DNA from: Poseidonocella sp. HB161398
Lineage (GTDB): Bacteria > Pseudomonadota > Alphaproteobacteria > Rhodobacterales > Rhodobacteraceae
Reading direction: 5' to 3'
Assembly (NCBI RefSeq): GCF_005870025.1
Contig: NZ_VATA01000023.1
Coordinates: forward strand, 36,719 to 100,718
DNA: 64,000 nucleotides
Positions 54,421-63,930 of the stretch are shown here, one piece after another. Each line of letters opens with the position of its first letter. The first letter of the stretch is position 1. A model generated the notes under the pieces. That model worked only from the letters and a program-made list of their open reading frames with translations, was not told where the DNA came from and searched no databases. A program made the translations under genes and the position numbers.

Positions 54421-56025
54421 TTACTCGGTGATGTCGACGGTTTCGAAGGTGAAGTCGCCCAGCGGGCTCATCACGAAGCCTTCGACATTGGCGCGCATCG
54501 GCACGTACTGGGTCGAATGCGCGATGGTGGCCCAGGGGGCCTGGTCCTTGAACACGACCTGCGCCTCTTCGTAGAGCTTGGTGCGCTCGGCCTGGTCCTG
54601 CACCTGCTTGGCGCGGGTGATCAGGTCGGAGAACTCGTCGTCGCACCACTGCGCGCGGTTCGAGCCGCCGTCGCCGGTCGCGGCGCAGCTGAGCAGCACG
54701 GCCAGGAAGTTGTCGGGATCGCCGTTGTCGCCGGTCCAGCCCAGGATCACCGCGCCCTCGCGGGACGGATCGGTCGATTTCTTCAGGTACTCGCCCCATT
54801 CATAGGAGACGATTTCCACTTCGACGCCGATCTCGGCGAAATCGGCCTGCATCAGCTCGGCCGTGCGGCGGGCATTGGGCATGTAGGGGCGCTGCACCGG
54901 CATCGCCCAGATCTGCATCTTCAGCCCCTCGACGCCTTCCTCGGCCAGCATCGCCTTGGCGGCCTCGGGATCGTAGGGATCGTCCTCGATCGCGTCGTTA
55001 TAGGACCACATGGTCGGCGGGATCGGGTTCTTGGCGACCTGGCCCGCGCCCTGGAAGACCGCGTCGATGATCGCCTGCTTGTTCATCGCCATGTTCAGCG
55101 CCTTGCGGACCTTCGGATTGTCGAAGGGCGGCACGGTGGTGTTGTAGGCCAGATAGGCGACGTTCAGGCCCGGCTGGCTGTCGAGCTTGAGGTTCGGGTC
55201 GGACTTGATGTCCGCCAGGTCGGCCGGCGAGGGATAGGGCATCAGGTGGCATTCGCCGGCCTTCAGCTTCTGCAGCCGCACCGAGGCGTCGGGCGTGATC
55301 GCGAAGACCAGGTCGTCGATCTTCGGCGCCTCGCCGTAGTAGTCGGCGTTCTTCTTGTAGCGGATCACCGCGTCCTTCTGGTAGGCGACGAAGCTGAACG
55401 GGCCGGTGCCGATCGGCTTGTTGTTGAAATCCTCGGTCGTGCCCGCGTCAGCCAGCGCGTCGGCATATTCGGCCGAGACGATCGAGGCGAAGGGCATGGC
55501 GAGGTTGGCCATGAAGGGCGCCTCGGGACGGGTCAGGGTGAATTTCACCGTGTAGTCGTCGATCTTCTCCATCGAGGCGATCAGGTCGCCCATTTCCATC
55601 GCGGAGAAGTACTCGTAGGTCATCCCCGGCAGGTAGGCGTGCCAGGGATTGTCCGCATTGCCCTGGCGGTCGAAGGAGAAGATCACGTCATCGGCGTTGA
55701 AGTCGCGCGACGGGGAGAAGGCGTCGTTCGACTGCCATTTCACGCCCTGGCGCAGATGGAAGGTGATCTCCAGCCCGTCCTCGGAGATATCCCAGCTCTC
55801 GGCCAGATCCGGGATCACCTCGGTGGTGCCCTTCTTGAACTGCACCAGCTTCGAGAAGATCGGATGGGCCGAGGCGTCGAAGGTCGTGCCTGCGGTATAG
55901 GGCGCGGGATCGAAGCCCTCCGGAGAGGCTTCGGAACAGTAGATGAAGGTCTTGGCGGAGACCGGCGCAGCAGCGCAGAGCGCCAGCGCGGAGACCGCGG
56001 CCAGGCGGCGGACGAGACGGTACAT
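54421..56025 (-). CDS. dppA: Peptide ABC transporter substrate-binding protein (DppA type)
   Basis: The 534-residue protein begins with a signal peptide ([17 protein letters not shown]). Family 5 solute-binding blocks follow: [44 protein letters not shown] and [13 protein letters not shown]. The similarity to dipeptide-binding DppA is good; haem or 5-aminolevulinate uptake is also possible in this subgroup. It is first in the operon dppABCDF, separated from dppB by 62 bases. Confidence 0.9.
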   Translation of the reverse strand: MYRLVRRLAAVSALALCAAAPVSAKTFIYCSEASPEGFDPAPYTAGTTFDASAHPIFSKLVQFKKGTTEVIPDLAESWDISEDGLEITFHLRQGVKWQSNDAFSPSRDFNADDVIFSFDRQGNADNPWHAYLPGMTYEYFSAMEMGDLIASMEKIDDYTVKFTLTRPEAPFMANLAMPFASIVSAEYADALADAGTTEDFNNKPIGTGPFSFVAYQKDAVIRYKKNADYYGEAPKIDDLVFAITPDASVRLQKLKAGECHLMPYPSPADLADIKSDPNLKLDSQPGLNVAYLAYNTTVPPFDNPKVRKALNMAMNKQAIIDAVFQGAGQVAKNPIPPTMWSYNDAIEDDPYDPEAAKAMLAEEGVEGLKMQIWAMPVQRPYMPNARRTAELMQADFAEIGVEVEIVSYEWGEYLKKSTDPSREGAVILGWTGDNGDPDNFLAVLLSCAATGDGGSNRAQWCDDEFSDLITRAKQVQDQAERTKLYEEAQVVFKDQAPWATIAHSTQYVPMRANVEGFVMSPLGDFTFETVDITE

Positions 56026-56386
56026 GGGTTATCCTTTCACTCTCTGTTGTGCGCGGGAAGCAGGGCTGGCCTCGTACTGCGGACCGTCTCCTCATATTCC
56101 CCCTTCCCGCTGTGTCCCGAATCTTGAGCGATTGGTCAATCTTTGACGCCGCGCAACCGCGGGAAATCGGGGAGGACCGGCCGAAAGTCGCTTTTCCGGG
56201 CGGCGGGCCGCGCCAGCCCCGGCCGGCGGCGGAAACCCGCGCCGGCCCGCCGACCGGGCGGTCTAGCCGCAGGCCCGGGCGCGTCGCGGGGGAGGCGCTT
56301 TGTCTCCGGCGCCCCTATATTGCTCCGCACAGGGTCCGGTCCCGGACACGATCAAGCAGCTTTCTGGAACGGATTTCTCGACGCAC
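56026..56386. other. Divergent promoter region between dppA and the antiporter gene
   Basis: No gene is supported in these 361 bases. The part next to dppA (56026-56140) is the least G+C-rich and should hold its promoter. The part around 56160-56290 is very G+C-rich with no obvious operator. A ribosome binding site for the antiporter ATG at 56387 is not evident. Confidence 0.5.
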
Positions 56387-58909
56387 ATGGAGATCGTCGC
56401 ACTTACCACCATCACCGCCGGCCTGTTTCTCGTCGTCGGCCTGTCCGAGCCCCTGGCAGAGCGGCTCCGGCTCCCCTTTAGCGTGATCCTGGCAATTGTC
56501 GGGATCCTGATCAGCTTCGGCTCGGCGACCTTCCTGCAGCTGGATTTCGCCAATTCGCTGAACTTCATCGCGGCCTATCTGAACGACCTGCCGATCCGCG
56601 CGAATGCCTTCCTCTACATCTTCCTGCCGACGCTGATCTTCCAGGTGACGCTGGGCATGGACATCCGGCGGATCCTCGACGACTGGGTGCCGATCCTGCT
56701 CCTGGCGGTGGTCGCGGTGGTGGTCTCGACGCTCTTCATCGGCGGCGCGCTCTACTGGATGGGGATCACCTCGCTGATGGTCGGGCTGCTGGTCGGCTCG
56801 GTGGTCTCGACCACGGACCCCTCGGCCGTGGCCAGCATCTTCCGCTCGCTCTCGGCGCCCAAGCGGCTGGGCCGGATCATCGAGGGCGAGAGCCTCCTGA
56901 ACGACGCCGCCGCGATCGCGCTCTTCGGGCTCTTCATCACCTACGTGATGGTCGGCATGCCCGACCCGACCGTCGGCGCCGCGCTGGAGCAGTTTCCCTA
57001 CCTGATCGCCGGCGGCGCGATGGCGGGCTGGATCATGGCGCGGATTGGCGTCTGGCTGATGGCGCTGCTGAACCGCTTCGAGCTGGCGCAGGTCAGCGTC
57101 TCGGTCTCGCTGCCCTACCTCTCCTACGTCATCGCCGAGCAGTTCCTCACCGCCTCGGGCGTGATCGCCGTGGTGATCTGCGGGCTGACGCTGAACTTCG
57201 CCGGGCCCGGACGGATCGACCCGGCGCGCTGGAACAAGCTGACCGAGGTCTGGGACATCCTCGCCCACTGGGCCGGGGCGCTGATCTTCGTGCTGGCCGC
57301 CATCCTGATCCCCGATCTGATGGCCACCGCGACCTGGGTCGATGCCGGCTATGTCGCCGTCGTCGCCCTGGCCGCCTTCGCCGCGCGCGGGGTGGTGCTG
57401 TTCCTGCTCCTGCCGGCGCTGACCCTGGCGAAGGTCTCGCCCAAGGTGGAGACCCCCTACAAGGTGGCGATCCTCTGGGGCGGGCTGCGCGGCGCGGTCA
57501 CCCTGGCGCTGGCGCTGGCGGTGACCGAGAACGCCCGGGTGCCCGATGCCACGCAGCGCGTTGTGGGCATCCTGGCCACCGGCTACACGCTCTTCACGCT
57601 GATCGTGCAGGGCACCACGCTGCGCACCGTGATCGGCTGGCTGAAGCTCGACCGGCTCTCGCCGATCGACACGGCGCTGTCCAAGCAGGTGGTCGCGGTC
57701 GCCCTGCAATCCGTGCGCGAGCGCGTCGCCGTGGCGACCGAGAACTACGACCTGACCCGCGACATCGCCCGCGCCGAGGCCAAGGAATTCGGCGAGAGGC
57801 TCGACCGGGCGGTCGAGGCCGCGGAGGGCGAGGAGGGCATCGGCGACCGCGACCGCATCACGCTGGGCCTGATCGCGCTGGCCGGGCACGAGCGCGACCT
57901 GGTCGACCGCGGCTTCGAGGCGGGGCTGATCTCCTCGCGGGTCTACGAGCAGGCGCGCGGGCTCTCTGCGCATGTGATGGAGGCCACCCGCACCGGCGGG
58001 CGCTCGGGCTACCGTGCCGCCTACCGCCGGGGGCTGGGCTTCAACGACTGGTTCCGCCTGGCGGTGGCGCTCGACAACCGCACCCGGATCTCGCGCCCGC
58101 TGGCCAACCTGACGGCCAACCGCTTCGAGTTCCTGCTCGGCCAGCGGCTGGTGATGAAGGGGCTGCACGATTTCATCGACACCCGCATCCGCCGCATCCA
58201 CCGCCGCCGCGTGGCCGAGCTGCTGCACGAGCTGGTGGACCGACGGATCGAGACGGTGGAACAGGCGCTGGAGGGGCTGAAGCTGCAGTATCCCGGCTAT
58301 GCCGAGGAGCTGGAGCGCAAGTTCATCCGCCGCATCTCGCTCCGGCTGGAGCGCGGCGAGATGGACGACCTGCTGGAAGAGGGGCTGATCGGGCCGGAGC
58401 TGCACCAGACCCTGGTGGCGCGGATCGAGGGGCTCCTGGCGCGCGAGCGGGTGCGTCCGAAGCTCGACCTGACGCTGCGGCGCGCCGACCTGGCGCGGCA
58501 GCTGCCGCTCTTCGCGGATCTCGACGACAAGACGGTGAAGCGGCTCGGCCGATCGATGCTGACCCGCTATGCCGGGCCGGGCGAGCTGGTGCGGCGGCGC
58601 ACCGACACGCCGCGCTCGGTCTTCTTCATCGCCTCGGGGGCGGTCGAGGTGCGCAGCCCCAAGCAGACCTACCGCCTGGGGCGCGGCGACATGTTCGGCC
58701 AGATCGCGATGCTGACCGGGCGCAAGTTCCGCGGCGACGTCACCGCCATCGCGCCGACCACCATGCTGGTGCTCGACGAGACGCGGTTCCTGAAGATCCT
58801 GCGCAAGAACAAGTCCGTGCGCGACGCGATCATGAAGACCGCGGAAGAGCGCGAGCTGACCGAGGAGGGCTGGGAGCGGCTGCGGATGCTGGTCGGCACC
58901 GCGGAGTAG
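56387..58909 (+). CDS. Na+/H+ antiporter (CPA1/NhaP type) with C-terminal cyclic-nucleotide-binding-like domain
   Basis: The 840-residue protein has about twelve helices in the first 420 residues. Transport motifs include STTDPSAV with D144 and GESLLNDAAAIALFG with N172/D173. A long cytoplasmic region follows, rich in Arg/Glu helices. The C-terminal domain, from about residue 690 to 810, has a cNMP-binding-fold outline (FADLDDKTVKRLGRS, then VFFIASGAVEVR, GDMFGQIAMLTG). The plan fits bacterial NhaP-type exchangers gated by a nucleotide or by a degenerate ligand pocket. It is a single-gene unit. Confidence 0.87.
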   Translation: MEIVALTTITAGLFLVVGLSEPLAERLRLPFSVILAIVGILISFGSATFLQLDFANSLNFIAAYLNDLPIRANAFLYIFLPTLIFQVTLGMDIRRILDDWVPILLLAVVAVVVSTLFIGGALYWMGITSLMVGLLVGSVVSTTDPSAVASIFRSLSAPKRLGRIIEGESLLNDAAAIALFGLFITYVMVGMPDPTVGAALEQFPYLIAGGAMAGWIMARIGVWLMALLNRFELAQVSVSVSLPYLSYVIAEQFLTASGVIAVVICGLTLNFAGPGRIDPARWNKLTEVWDILAHWAGALIFVLAAILIPDLMATATWVDAGYVAVVALAAFAARGVVLFLLLPALTLAKVSPKVETPYKVAILWGGLRGAVTLALALAVTENARVPDATQRVVGILATGYTLFTLIVQGTTLRTVIGWLKLDRLSPIDTALSKQVVAVALQSVRERVAVATENYDLTRDIARAEAKEFGERLDRAVEAAEGEEGIGDRDRITLGLIALAGHERDLVDRGFEAGLISSRVYEQARGLSAHVMEATRTGGRSGYRAAYRRGLGFNDWFRLAVALDNRTRISRPLANLTANRFEFLLGQRLVMKGLHDFIDTRIRRIHRRRVAELLHELVDRRIETVEQALEGLKLQYPGYAEELERKFIRRISLRLERGEMDDLLEEGLIGPELHQTLVARIEGLLARERVRPKLDLTLRRADLARQLPLFADLDDKTVKRLGRSMLTRYAGPGELVRRRTDTPRSVFFIASGAVEVRSPKQTYRLGRGDMFGQIAMLTGRKFRGDVTAIAPTTMLVLDETRFLKILRKNKSVRDAIMKTAEERELTEEGWERLRMLVGTAE

Positions 58910-58934
58910 TCCGCCCCCTGCCCGCGCCGAGGCC

Positions 58935-60305
58935 TCAGCCGAGCACGGCGGCCACGCTCTTCGCCGTGGCGGCCGCGATGCGGTCGGCCTCGGCCTCGGT
59001 CAGGCAGAAGGGCGGCGCGAAGCCAAGGATGTCGCCCTCGGGCATCGCCCGGCCGATCACCCCCTCGCCTGCCAGCGCGGTGGCGATGGCCGGGCCGACC
59101 TTGCGGGCCGGATCGAAGAAGGCGCGCGCGTCGCGGTCCTCGACGAATTCCACCGCGCACATCAGCCCCTCGCCGCGGATCTCGCCGACATTGGCGTGAT
59201 CCCCCAGCGCGTCGCGCAGCGCGCCCTGGAAATAGGCGCCGACCTTGCCGGCCTGCTCCACGAGGTTCAGCTCGTCGATCAGCTTGAGGTTCGCGACGCC
59301 CGCCGCGGCGCCGATCGGGTGGGCCGAATAGGTCCAGCCATGGCCGATCGGTCCGTTCTCGTCAGTGCCCTGCTCCAGCACCTTCCACATCCTGTCGCCG
59401 ACGATCGAGCCCGAGAGCGGCGCATAGGCCGAGGTCAGCCCCTTGGCGATGGTGATCAGGTCGGGCTTCAGCCCGTAATGGTCGGAGCCGAACATCGAGC
59501 CGAGGCGGCCGAAACCGGTGACGACCTCGTCGGCGACCAGCAGGATGTCATGCTTCTCCAGGACCGCCTGGATCGCTTCCCAGTAGCCTGCGGGCGGCGG
59601 CACGATGCCCCCGGTGCCCAGCACCGGCTCGCCGATGAAGGCCGCGATCGTTTCGGCGCCCTCGCGCGCGATCAGCGCCTCGAGCTCGGCGACGCAATGC
59701 GCGGTGAACTCCGCCTCGCTCTGCGCGGTGTCGGCGCGGCGGTAGTAGTAGGGCGCCTCGGTATGGATCACCTGCGCCAGCGGCAGGTCGAACTTCTTGT
59801 GGAAGAGCCCCAGCCCGGTGAGCGAGCCGGTCATCAGCCCCGAGCCGTGATAGCCGCGCCAGCGCGAGATGATCTTCTTCTTCTCCGGACGGCCGAGGAT
59901 GTTGTTGTAGTACCAGATCAGCTTGATGTTGGTCTCGTTGGCATCCGAGCCGGAGAGGCCGAAATAGACCTTCGACATGTGCGACGGCGCGCGGTCGAGC
60001 ACCATCTGCGCCAGCGTGATCGAGGCCTCGGTGCCGTGGCCGACATAGGCGTGGTAATAGGCCAGCTCCTTCGCCTGCTCGGCGATCGCCTCGGCGATCT
60101 CCGGCCGGCCGTAGCCCACGTTCACGCAGTAGAGCCCGGCAAAGGCGTCGAGCAGCTCGCGGCCGTCGCGGTCGACGATGGTCGAGCCCTGCGCGGTCTT
60201 GATGATCCGGCTCGGGGTCTCGCCGCGGGCGTGCTGGGCGAGATGGGTCGAGGGGTGGAAGAAGCTCTCCCGGTCCCATTTGGCGAGCTGGTCATTGGTC
60301 AGCAT
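58935..60305 (-). CDS. Class III omega-amino-acid/putrescine:pyruvate aminotransferase
   Basis: This 456-residue PLP enzyme has blocks GLYCVNVGYGRPEIAEA and FGLSGSDANETNIKL, the metal/PLP segment ILLVADEVVTGFGRLG and the PLP lysine in TIAKGLTSAYAPL. It resembles SpuC and other pyruvate-dependent diamine or omega-amino-acid transaminases. It lies 33 bases downstream of the aldehyde dehydrogenase gene. Together they could take putrescine to 4-aminobutyrate or GABA to succinate. The exact amine is not settled. Confidence 0.87.
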   Translation of the reverse strand: MLTNDQLAKWDRESFFHPSTHLAQHARGETPSRIIKTAQGSTIVDRDGRELLDAFAGLYCVNVGYGRPEIAEAIAEQAKELAYYHAYVGHGTEASITLAQMVLDRAPSHMSKVYFGLSGSDANETNIKLIWYYNNILGRPEKKKIISRWRGYHGSGLMTGSLTGLGLFHKKFDLPLAQVIHTEAPYYYRRADTAQSEAEFTAHCVAELEALIAREGAETIAAFIGEPVLGTGGIVPPPAGYWEAIQAVLEKHDILLVADEVVTGFGRLGSMFGSDHYGLKPDLITIAKGLTSAYAPLSGSIVGDRMWKVLEQGTDENGPIGHGWTYSAHPIGAAAGVANLKLIDELNLVEQAGKVGAYFQGALRDALGDHANVGEIRGEGLMCAVEFVEDRDARAFFDPARKVGPAIATALAGEGVIGRAMPEGDILGFAPPFCLTEAEADRIAAATAKSVAAVLG

Positions 60306-60338
60306 GTCATATCCTCTTTCGCTATCGGTTGCAGCCCG

Positions 60339-61814
60339 TCATGCCCAGTCGCGGCAGACGTACTTGATTTCCATGAAGTCCTGCATGCCCGCGCGGGCGC
60401 CTTCGCGGCCCAGCCCGGACTGCTTGACGCCGCCGAAGGGGATCGGCGCGCCGGTGACCTTGGTGCGGTTGACCGCCACCATGCCGTATTGCAGCGCCCG
60501 GCTGAGCCGGTAGATGCGCCGCGGATCCATCGCATGCACATAGGCGACGAGCCCGTATTCGCTGTCATTCGCGCGGGCGACGGCCTCTTCCTCGGTGTCG
60601 AAGGGCAGGACCGGCGCCACCGGGCCGAAGGTCTCCTCGCGCAGGATCGCGGCCTCCGCCGGAACATCCGCCAGCACGGTCGGCTCGAAGAAGAGCGGGC
60701 CGAGCGGGCTGACCTTGCCGCCGCAGGCGAGCTTGGCGCCCTTGGCGAGCGCGTCGGCGACATGCGCCTGCTGCTTGGCGATGGCGGCGGCATTCATCAG
60801 CGGGCCGATATCGGGATCGTCCATGCCGCGCCCCAGCGTCAGCGCCTTCACCGCGGCGGTGAACTTCTCGCAGAAGGCGTCATAGACCGGGCGCTGGACA
60901 TAGATGCGGTTGGCGCCCAGGCAGTCCTGGCCCGAGGTGGCGAATTTCGCCTTCACGGTCTCGGCCACGGCGCGGTCGAGATCGGCCTCGGCGAAGACGA
61001 TCACCGGCGCGTGGCCGCCGAGCTCCAGCACCAGCTTCTTCACCGTCTCTGCGGACTGGCGGTAGAGGAGCCGCCCGACCTCGGTCGAGCCGGTGAAGCT
61101 GAGCGCGCGCACCCGTGCATCGCCGGTCCAGGCGCCGACGATCTCGGGCGCATGGCCGGTGATGACGTTGAAGACGCCCGCGGGCATGCCCGCGCGCTCG
61201 GCCAGTTCCGCCAGCGCCAGCGCGCTGAACGGGGTCTCGGCCGAGGGATGCGCGACGACGGTGCAGCCCGCGGCCAGCGCCGCGGCGGCCTTGCGGGTCA
61301 GCATCGCCGAGGGGAAGTTCCAGGGCGTGACGAGGGCGGCAACGCCGACCGGCTCCAGCCAGAGCTCCATCTCGGCATCGGGCAGATGCGAGGTGACGCT
61401 CTCGATATTGGGCCGCTTGGCCTCCTCTGCATAGTATTCGATGAAGGCCGCGGCATAGTCGATCTCGCCGCGGGCCTCGGAGACCGGCTTGCCCTGCTCG
61501 AGCACCATGATCCGCGCCAGATCCTCCTTCGCCCCGAGCATCAGCCCGTGCCAGCGGTTCAGGATCGCGGCGCGCTCGTGCGGCAGGAGCCGCGACCAGG
61601 CCGGGAAGGCGTCGTCGGCCGCATCCACGGCCTGGCGCGCCTGCGCGGCATCGAGCGCGGCGACATCGCCCAGATGGGCGCCATTGGCGGGATCGGTGAC
61701 GGCGAAGCTGGCCCCGGAGGTGCCCGAAGTCCATTTGCCGCCGAGATAGGAAAATGAGCGCAGAAGGCGCTTGTCGCCGATATCCGGCCGGGCCGAGATC
61801 GCAGTGTCGAGCAT
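60339..61814 (-). CDS. gabD: NAD(P)-dependent succinate-semialdehyde dehydrogenase family protein
   Basis: The 491-residue aldehyde dehydrogenase has the catalytic Glu in LELGGHAPVIVF and Cys in SGQDCLGANRIYVQ. The cofactor-binding block TPWNFPSAMLTRKAAAALAAGC is present. It is closest to succinate-semialdehyde dehydrogenases (GabD). It probably forms an operon with the aminotransferase gene and completes amine or GABA degradation to succinate. Confidence 0.87.
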   Translation of the reverse strand: MLDTAISARPDIGDKRLLRSFSYLGGKWTSGTSGASFAVTDPANGAHLGDVAALDAAQARQAVDAADDAFPAWSRLLPHERAAILNRWHGLMLGAKEDLARIMVLEQGKPVSEARGEIDYAAAFIEYYAEEAKRPNIESVTSHLPDAEMELWLEPVGVAALVTPWNFPSAMLTRKAAAALAAGCTVVAHPSAETPFSALALAELAERAGMPAGVFNVITGHAPEIVGAWTGDARVRALSFTGSTEVGRLLYRQSAETVKKLVLELGGHAPVIVFAEADLDRAVAETVKAKFATSGQDCLGANRIYVQRPVYDAFCEKFTAAVKALTLGRGMDDPDIGPLMNAAAIAKQQAHVADALAKGAKLACGGKVSPLGPLFFEPTVLADVPAEAAILREETFGPVAPVLPFDTEEEAVARANDSEYGLVAYVHAMDPRRIYRLSRALQYGMVAVNRTKVTGAPIPFGGVKQSGLGREGARAGMQDFMEIKYVCRDWA

Positions 61815-61952
61815 GGCAGGGTCTCCTTTCCCCGGCAGAATGGCCTGCGGCGGGCAGAGATGGAGACCGGATATCCTCCGCCGGCAGGCGGTCCGGACTG
61901 CGCAGAGGGCGCCTGGCAGGCCGGATGGGCTGGCGCAGGGCCCGGCCGCGGC

Positions 61953-62012
61953 AAGGCGCGACTCGGCCGCCCGCAGCGCCCCTGCCCCGGCCTCCGCCGG
62001 ATCGGGCCAGCC
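61953..62012 (+). repeat. Dispersed intergenic element, copy B
   Basis: This copy has the same conserved ends as the copies near 6.4 kb. The left block AAGGCGCGACTCGGCCGC is followed by CCGC (61953-61974), and the right block is CCGGATCGGGCCAGCC (61997-62012). It lies in the gap between gabD and the Lrp regulator gene. Confidence 0.6.
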
Positions 62013-62052
62013 CGCCGCTCCGGCGGCAGCGTGCCTGTCCGGCCGGGCAGGC

Positions 62053-62532
62053 TCAGCCGCCCGAGAGCAGCTCCAGGGGCGGCAGGCCGCCGCCCTTCAC
62101 CTGCTTCGTCACCACATAGGTGAAGTAGCGCGCGATCCCGATCCGCTGGTCGAGCAGCGCATCGATCAGCCGCTGGTAGGCGTCGACATCGCGGGTCACG
62201 ATCTGCAGCAGGTAGTCGAAGCCGCCGCCGAGCGCCCAGCAGGCGGTGATCTCGTCATGGCCGCCCACTGCGGCCTCGAAGCGGCGGAAGCTGGCCTGGG
62301 TGTGATCGGCGAGCTCGGCGGCCACGAAAACCGTGACGGAGGGGCCGAGGGCGCGCAGGTTGATCTCGGCGCGGTAGCCCTCGATCAGCCCGGCGCGCTC
62401 TAGCTTGCGCAGCCGCTCCCAGGCGGGGGTCGGCGACAGGCCGACCTTCTCGGCCAGGGCGGCCTTCGAGATCCGCCCCTCTCGCGCGAGCACGCGCAGG
62501 ATCTCGATGTCGCGGGCGTCGAGCTTGATCAC
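62053..62532 (-). CDS. Lrp/AsnC family transcriptional regulator
   Basis: This 159-residue regulator starts with GTG at 62532, preceded by CGGAGGACCGCGCCC. The winged HTH (IEILRVLAREGRISKAALAEK, SPTPAWERLRKLE) is followed by the AsnC ligand domain (WALGGGFDYLLQIVTRDVD). It lies upstream of the gabD/aminotransferase pair on the same strand, 238 bases away. A local role in amine or amino-acid catabolism is likely by position. The last part is slightly longer than in typical Lrp. Confidence 0.88.
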   Translation of the reverse strand: MIKLDARDIEILRVLAREGRISKAALAEKVGLSPTPAWERLRKLERAGLIEGYRAEINLRALGPSVTVFVAAELADHTQASFRRFEAAVGGHDEITACWALGGGFDYLLQIVTRDVDAYQRLIDALLDQRIGIARYFTYVVTKQVKGGGLPPLELLSGG

Positions 62533-62579
62533 GGGCGCGGTCCTCCGGCTGTTCGGGCCTCTCCCTCCCGCCCTAGCCC

Positions 62580-62612
62580 GGGCAGGCGGGGCGCTGCAAT
62601 GCCCGCCTGCCC
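62580..62612. promoter_or_regulatory. Perfect inverted repeat between lrp-type gene and AI-2E transporter gene
   Basis: GGGCAGGCGGG (62580-62590) and CCCGCCTGCCC (62602-62612) are perfect 11-base arms around an 11-base spacer. It lies in the 216-base divergent gap, 48 bases ahead of the lrp-type start. It may be an autoregulatory operator or a transcript hairpin. Confidence 0.4.
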
Positions 62613-62748
62613 CGCCGCCGCCCCGGACCGGGCGCCGCAGGCGCGGGACCGGCGCTTGCGGGCGGGTCTGCCCGCAGGATAGGCTCGGCCGGGATCCGTC
62701 CCGGCAGGGGCCGGATCCGCACCTTCCCGAAACAGCCGAGTGGCCTCG

Positions 62749-63852
62749 ATGACCGGTTCGCCCAGACTTCTCCAGACCATCTTCCTGTCGCTCGGCACCG
62801 CGCTGATGGCCGGCTGGATCCTGATCATCGGCAAGGCGGTGATCGTGCCGGTGCTGGCGGCGGTGATCGCGGTCTACGTGCTGATCAACGGCGCCGCCTG
62901 GCTGCGGCGCTGGACGGTGCTGCGCCGCTGCCCCGGATGGCTGCTGCATACCGCGATCCTGGCGGCCTTCGTGATCGGGCTGTTCTCGATGGCGGCGGTG
63001 GTGGCGGTGACGCTGGAGGAGATGGTCGACCGCGCCCCGGCCTACCAGCGCAACCTCGAGGCGCTGGCCGTGCGGCTGGCGGGCACCTTCGGCGCCGAAA
63101 GCGATCCGACCTGGGACGACCTGCGCGGCATGATCTTCGGCCAGCTCGACCTGCCCTCGCGCATCGGCGCGCTCTTCGCCTCGCTGACGAGCGTCCTGGG
63201 CTCCGTCTTCGTCGTGATCATCTATGCCGGCTTCCTGATGGGCCAGTGGCCGAGCTTCCCCGGCAAGATCGCCGACGCCTTCGGCGCCGAGGGCAAGGGC
63301 GCCTGGGTGCTGGAGATCGGCGGCGAGATCAACCGCAAGATCGGCGACTACCTGACCGTGAAGACGCTGGTGAACATCGTCCTCGGCCTGCTCTGCTACG
63401 GCGTGCTCTGGGCCGTCGGAGTGGATTTCGCGCTGTTCTGGGCGGTCTGCATCGGGCTGCTGAACTACATTCCCTACCTGGGCTCCTGGCTGGGGGTGAT
63501 GCTGCCGGTGATGCTCTCCTTCGCGCAGTTCGGCGAGATCTGGCGGACGCTGCTGCTGACGGCGCTCCTGACGGCGATGCAGATCTTCGTCGGCTCTGTG
63601 CTGGAGCCGCGCTGGATCGGGCGGCAGCTGAATCTCTCGCCCTTTGTCGTGATCCTGGCCCTGTCCTTCTGGTCGGCGCTCTGGGGCATCCCGGGGGCGA
63701 TCCTCGCGGTGCCGCTGACCAGCGTTCTCGTCATCATTTTCAACGAGTTCCCCGGAACGCGGCCGATCGCGGTGCTGATTTCGGACGTGGCCCAGCGAGA
63801 GGCCCGCGCGTCCGGATCCGGACCGGCTGCGGCGGCGGACCAGCCGGGCTGA
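62749..63852 (+). CDS. AI-2E family transporter (PerM-type permease)
   Basis: The 367-residue membrane protein has about eight helices and the AI-2E/PerM family phrases FVVIIYAGFLMGQW, LLNYIPYLGSWLGVMLPV and VLEPRWIGRQLNLSPFVVILALSFW. Members export small molecules or act as exchangers; the AI-2 name reflects one family member only. Start: ATG 62749; a GTG nine bases upstream is the alternative. Neither has a strong ribosome binding site. Confidence 0.85.
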   Translation: MTGSPRLLQTIFLSLGTALMAGWILIIGKAVIVPVLAAVIAVYVLINGAAWLRRWTVLRRCPGWLLHTAILAAFVIGLFSMAAVVAVTLEEMVDRAPAYQRNLEALAVRLAGTFGAESDPTWDDLRGMIFGQLDLPSRIGALFASLTSVLGSVFVVIIYAGFLMGQWPSFPGKIADAFGAEGKGAWVLEIGGEINRKIGDYLTVKTLVNIVLGLLCYGVLWAVGVDFALFWAVCIGLLNYIPYLGSWLGVMLPVMLSFAQFGEIWRTLLLTALLTAMQIFVGSVLEPRWIGRQLNLSPFVVILALSFWSALWGIPGAILAVPLTSVLVIIFNEFPGTRPIAVLISDVAQREARASGSGPAAAADQPG

Positions 63853-63930
63853 GCAGCGGCCCCGGGGCGGTCCGGGACGACGGAAAGGGTTTTTTCATCC
63901 AAAGGGCCTAGGCTCAGGACTCGTTCCGAC

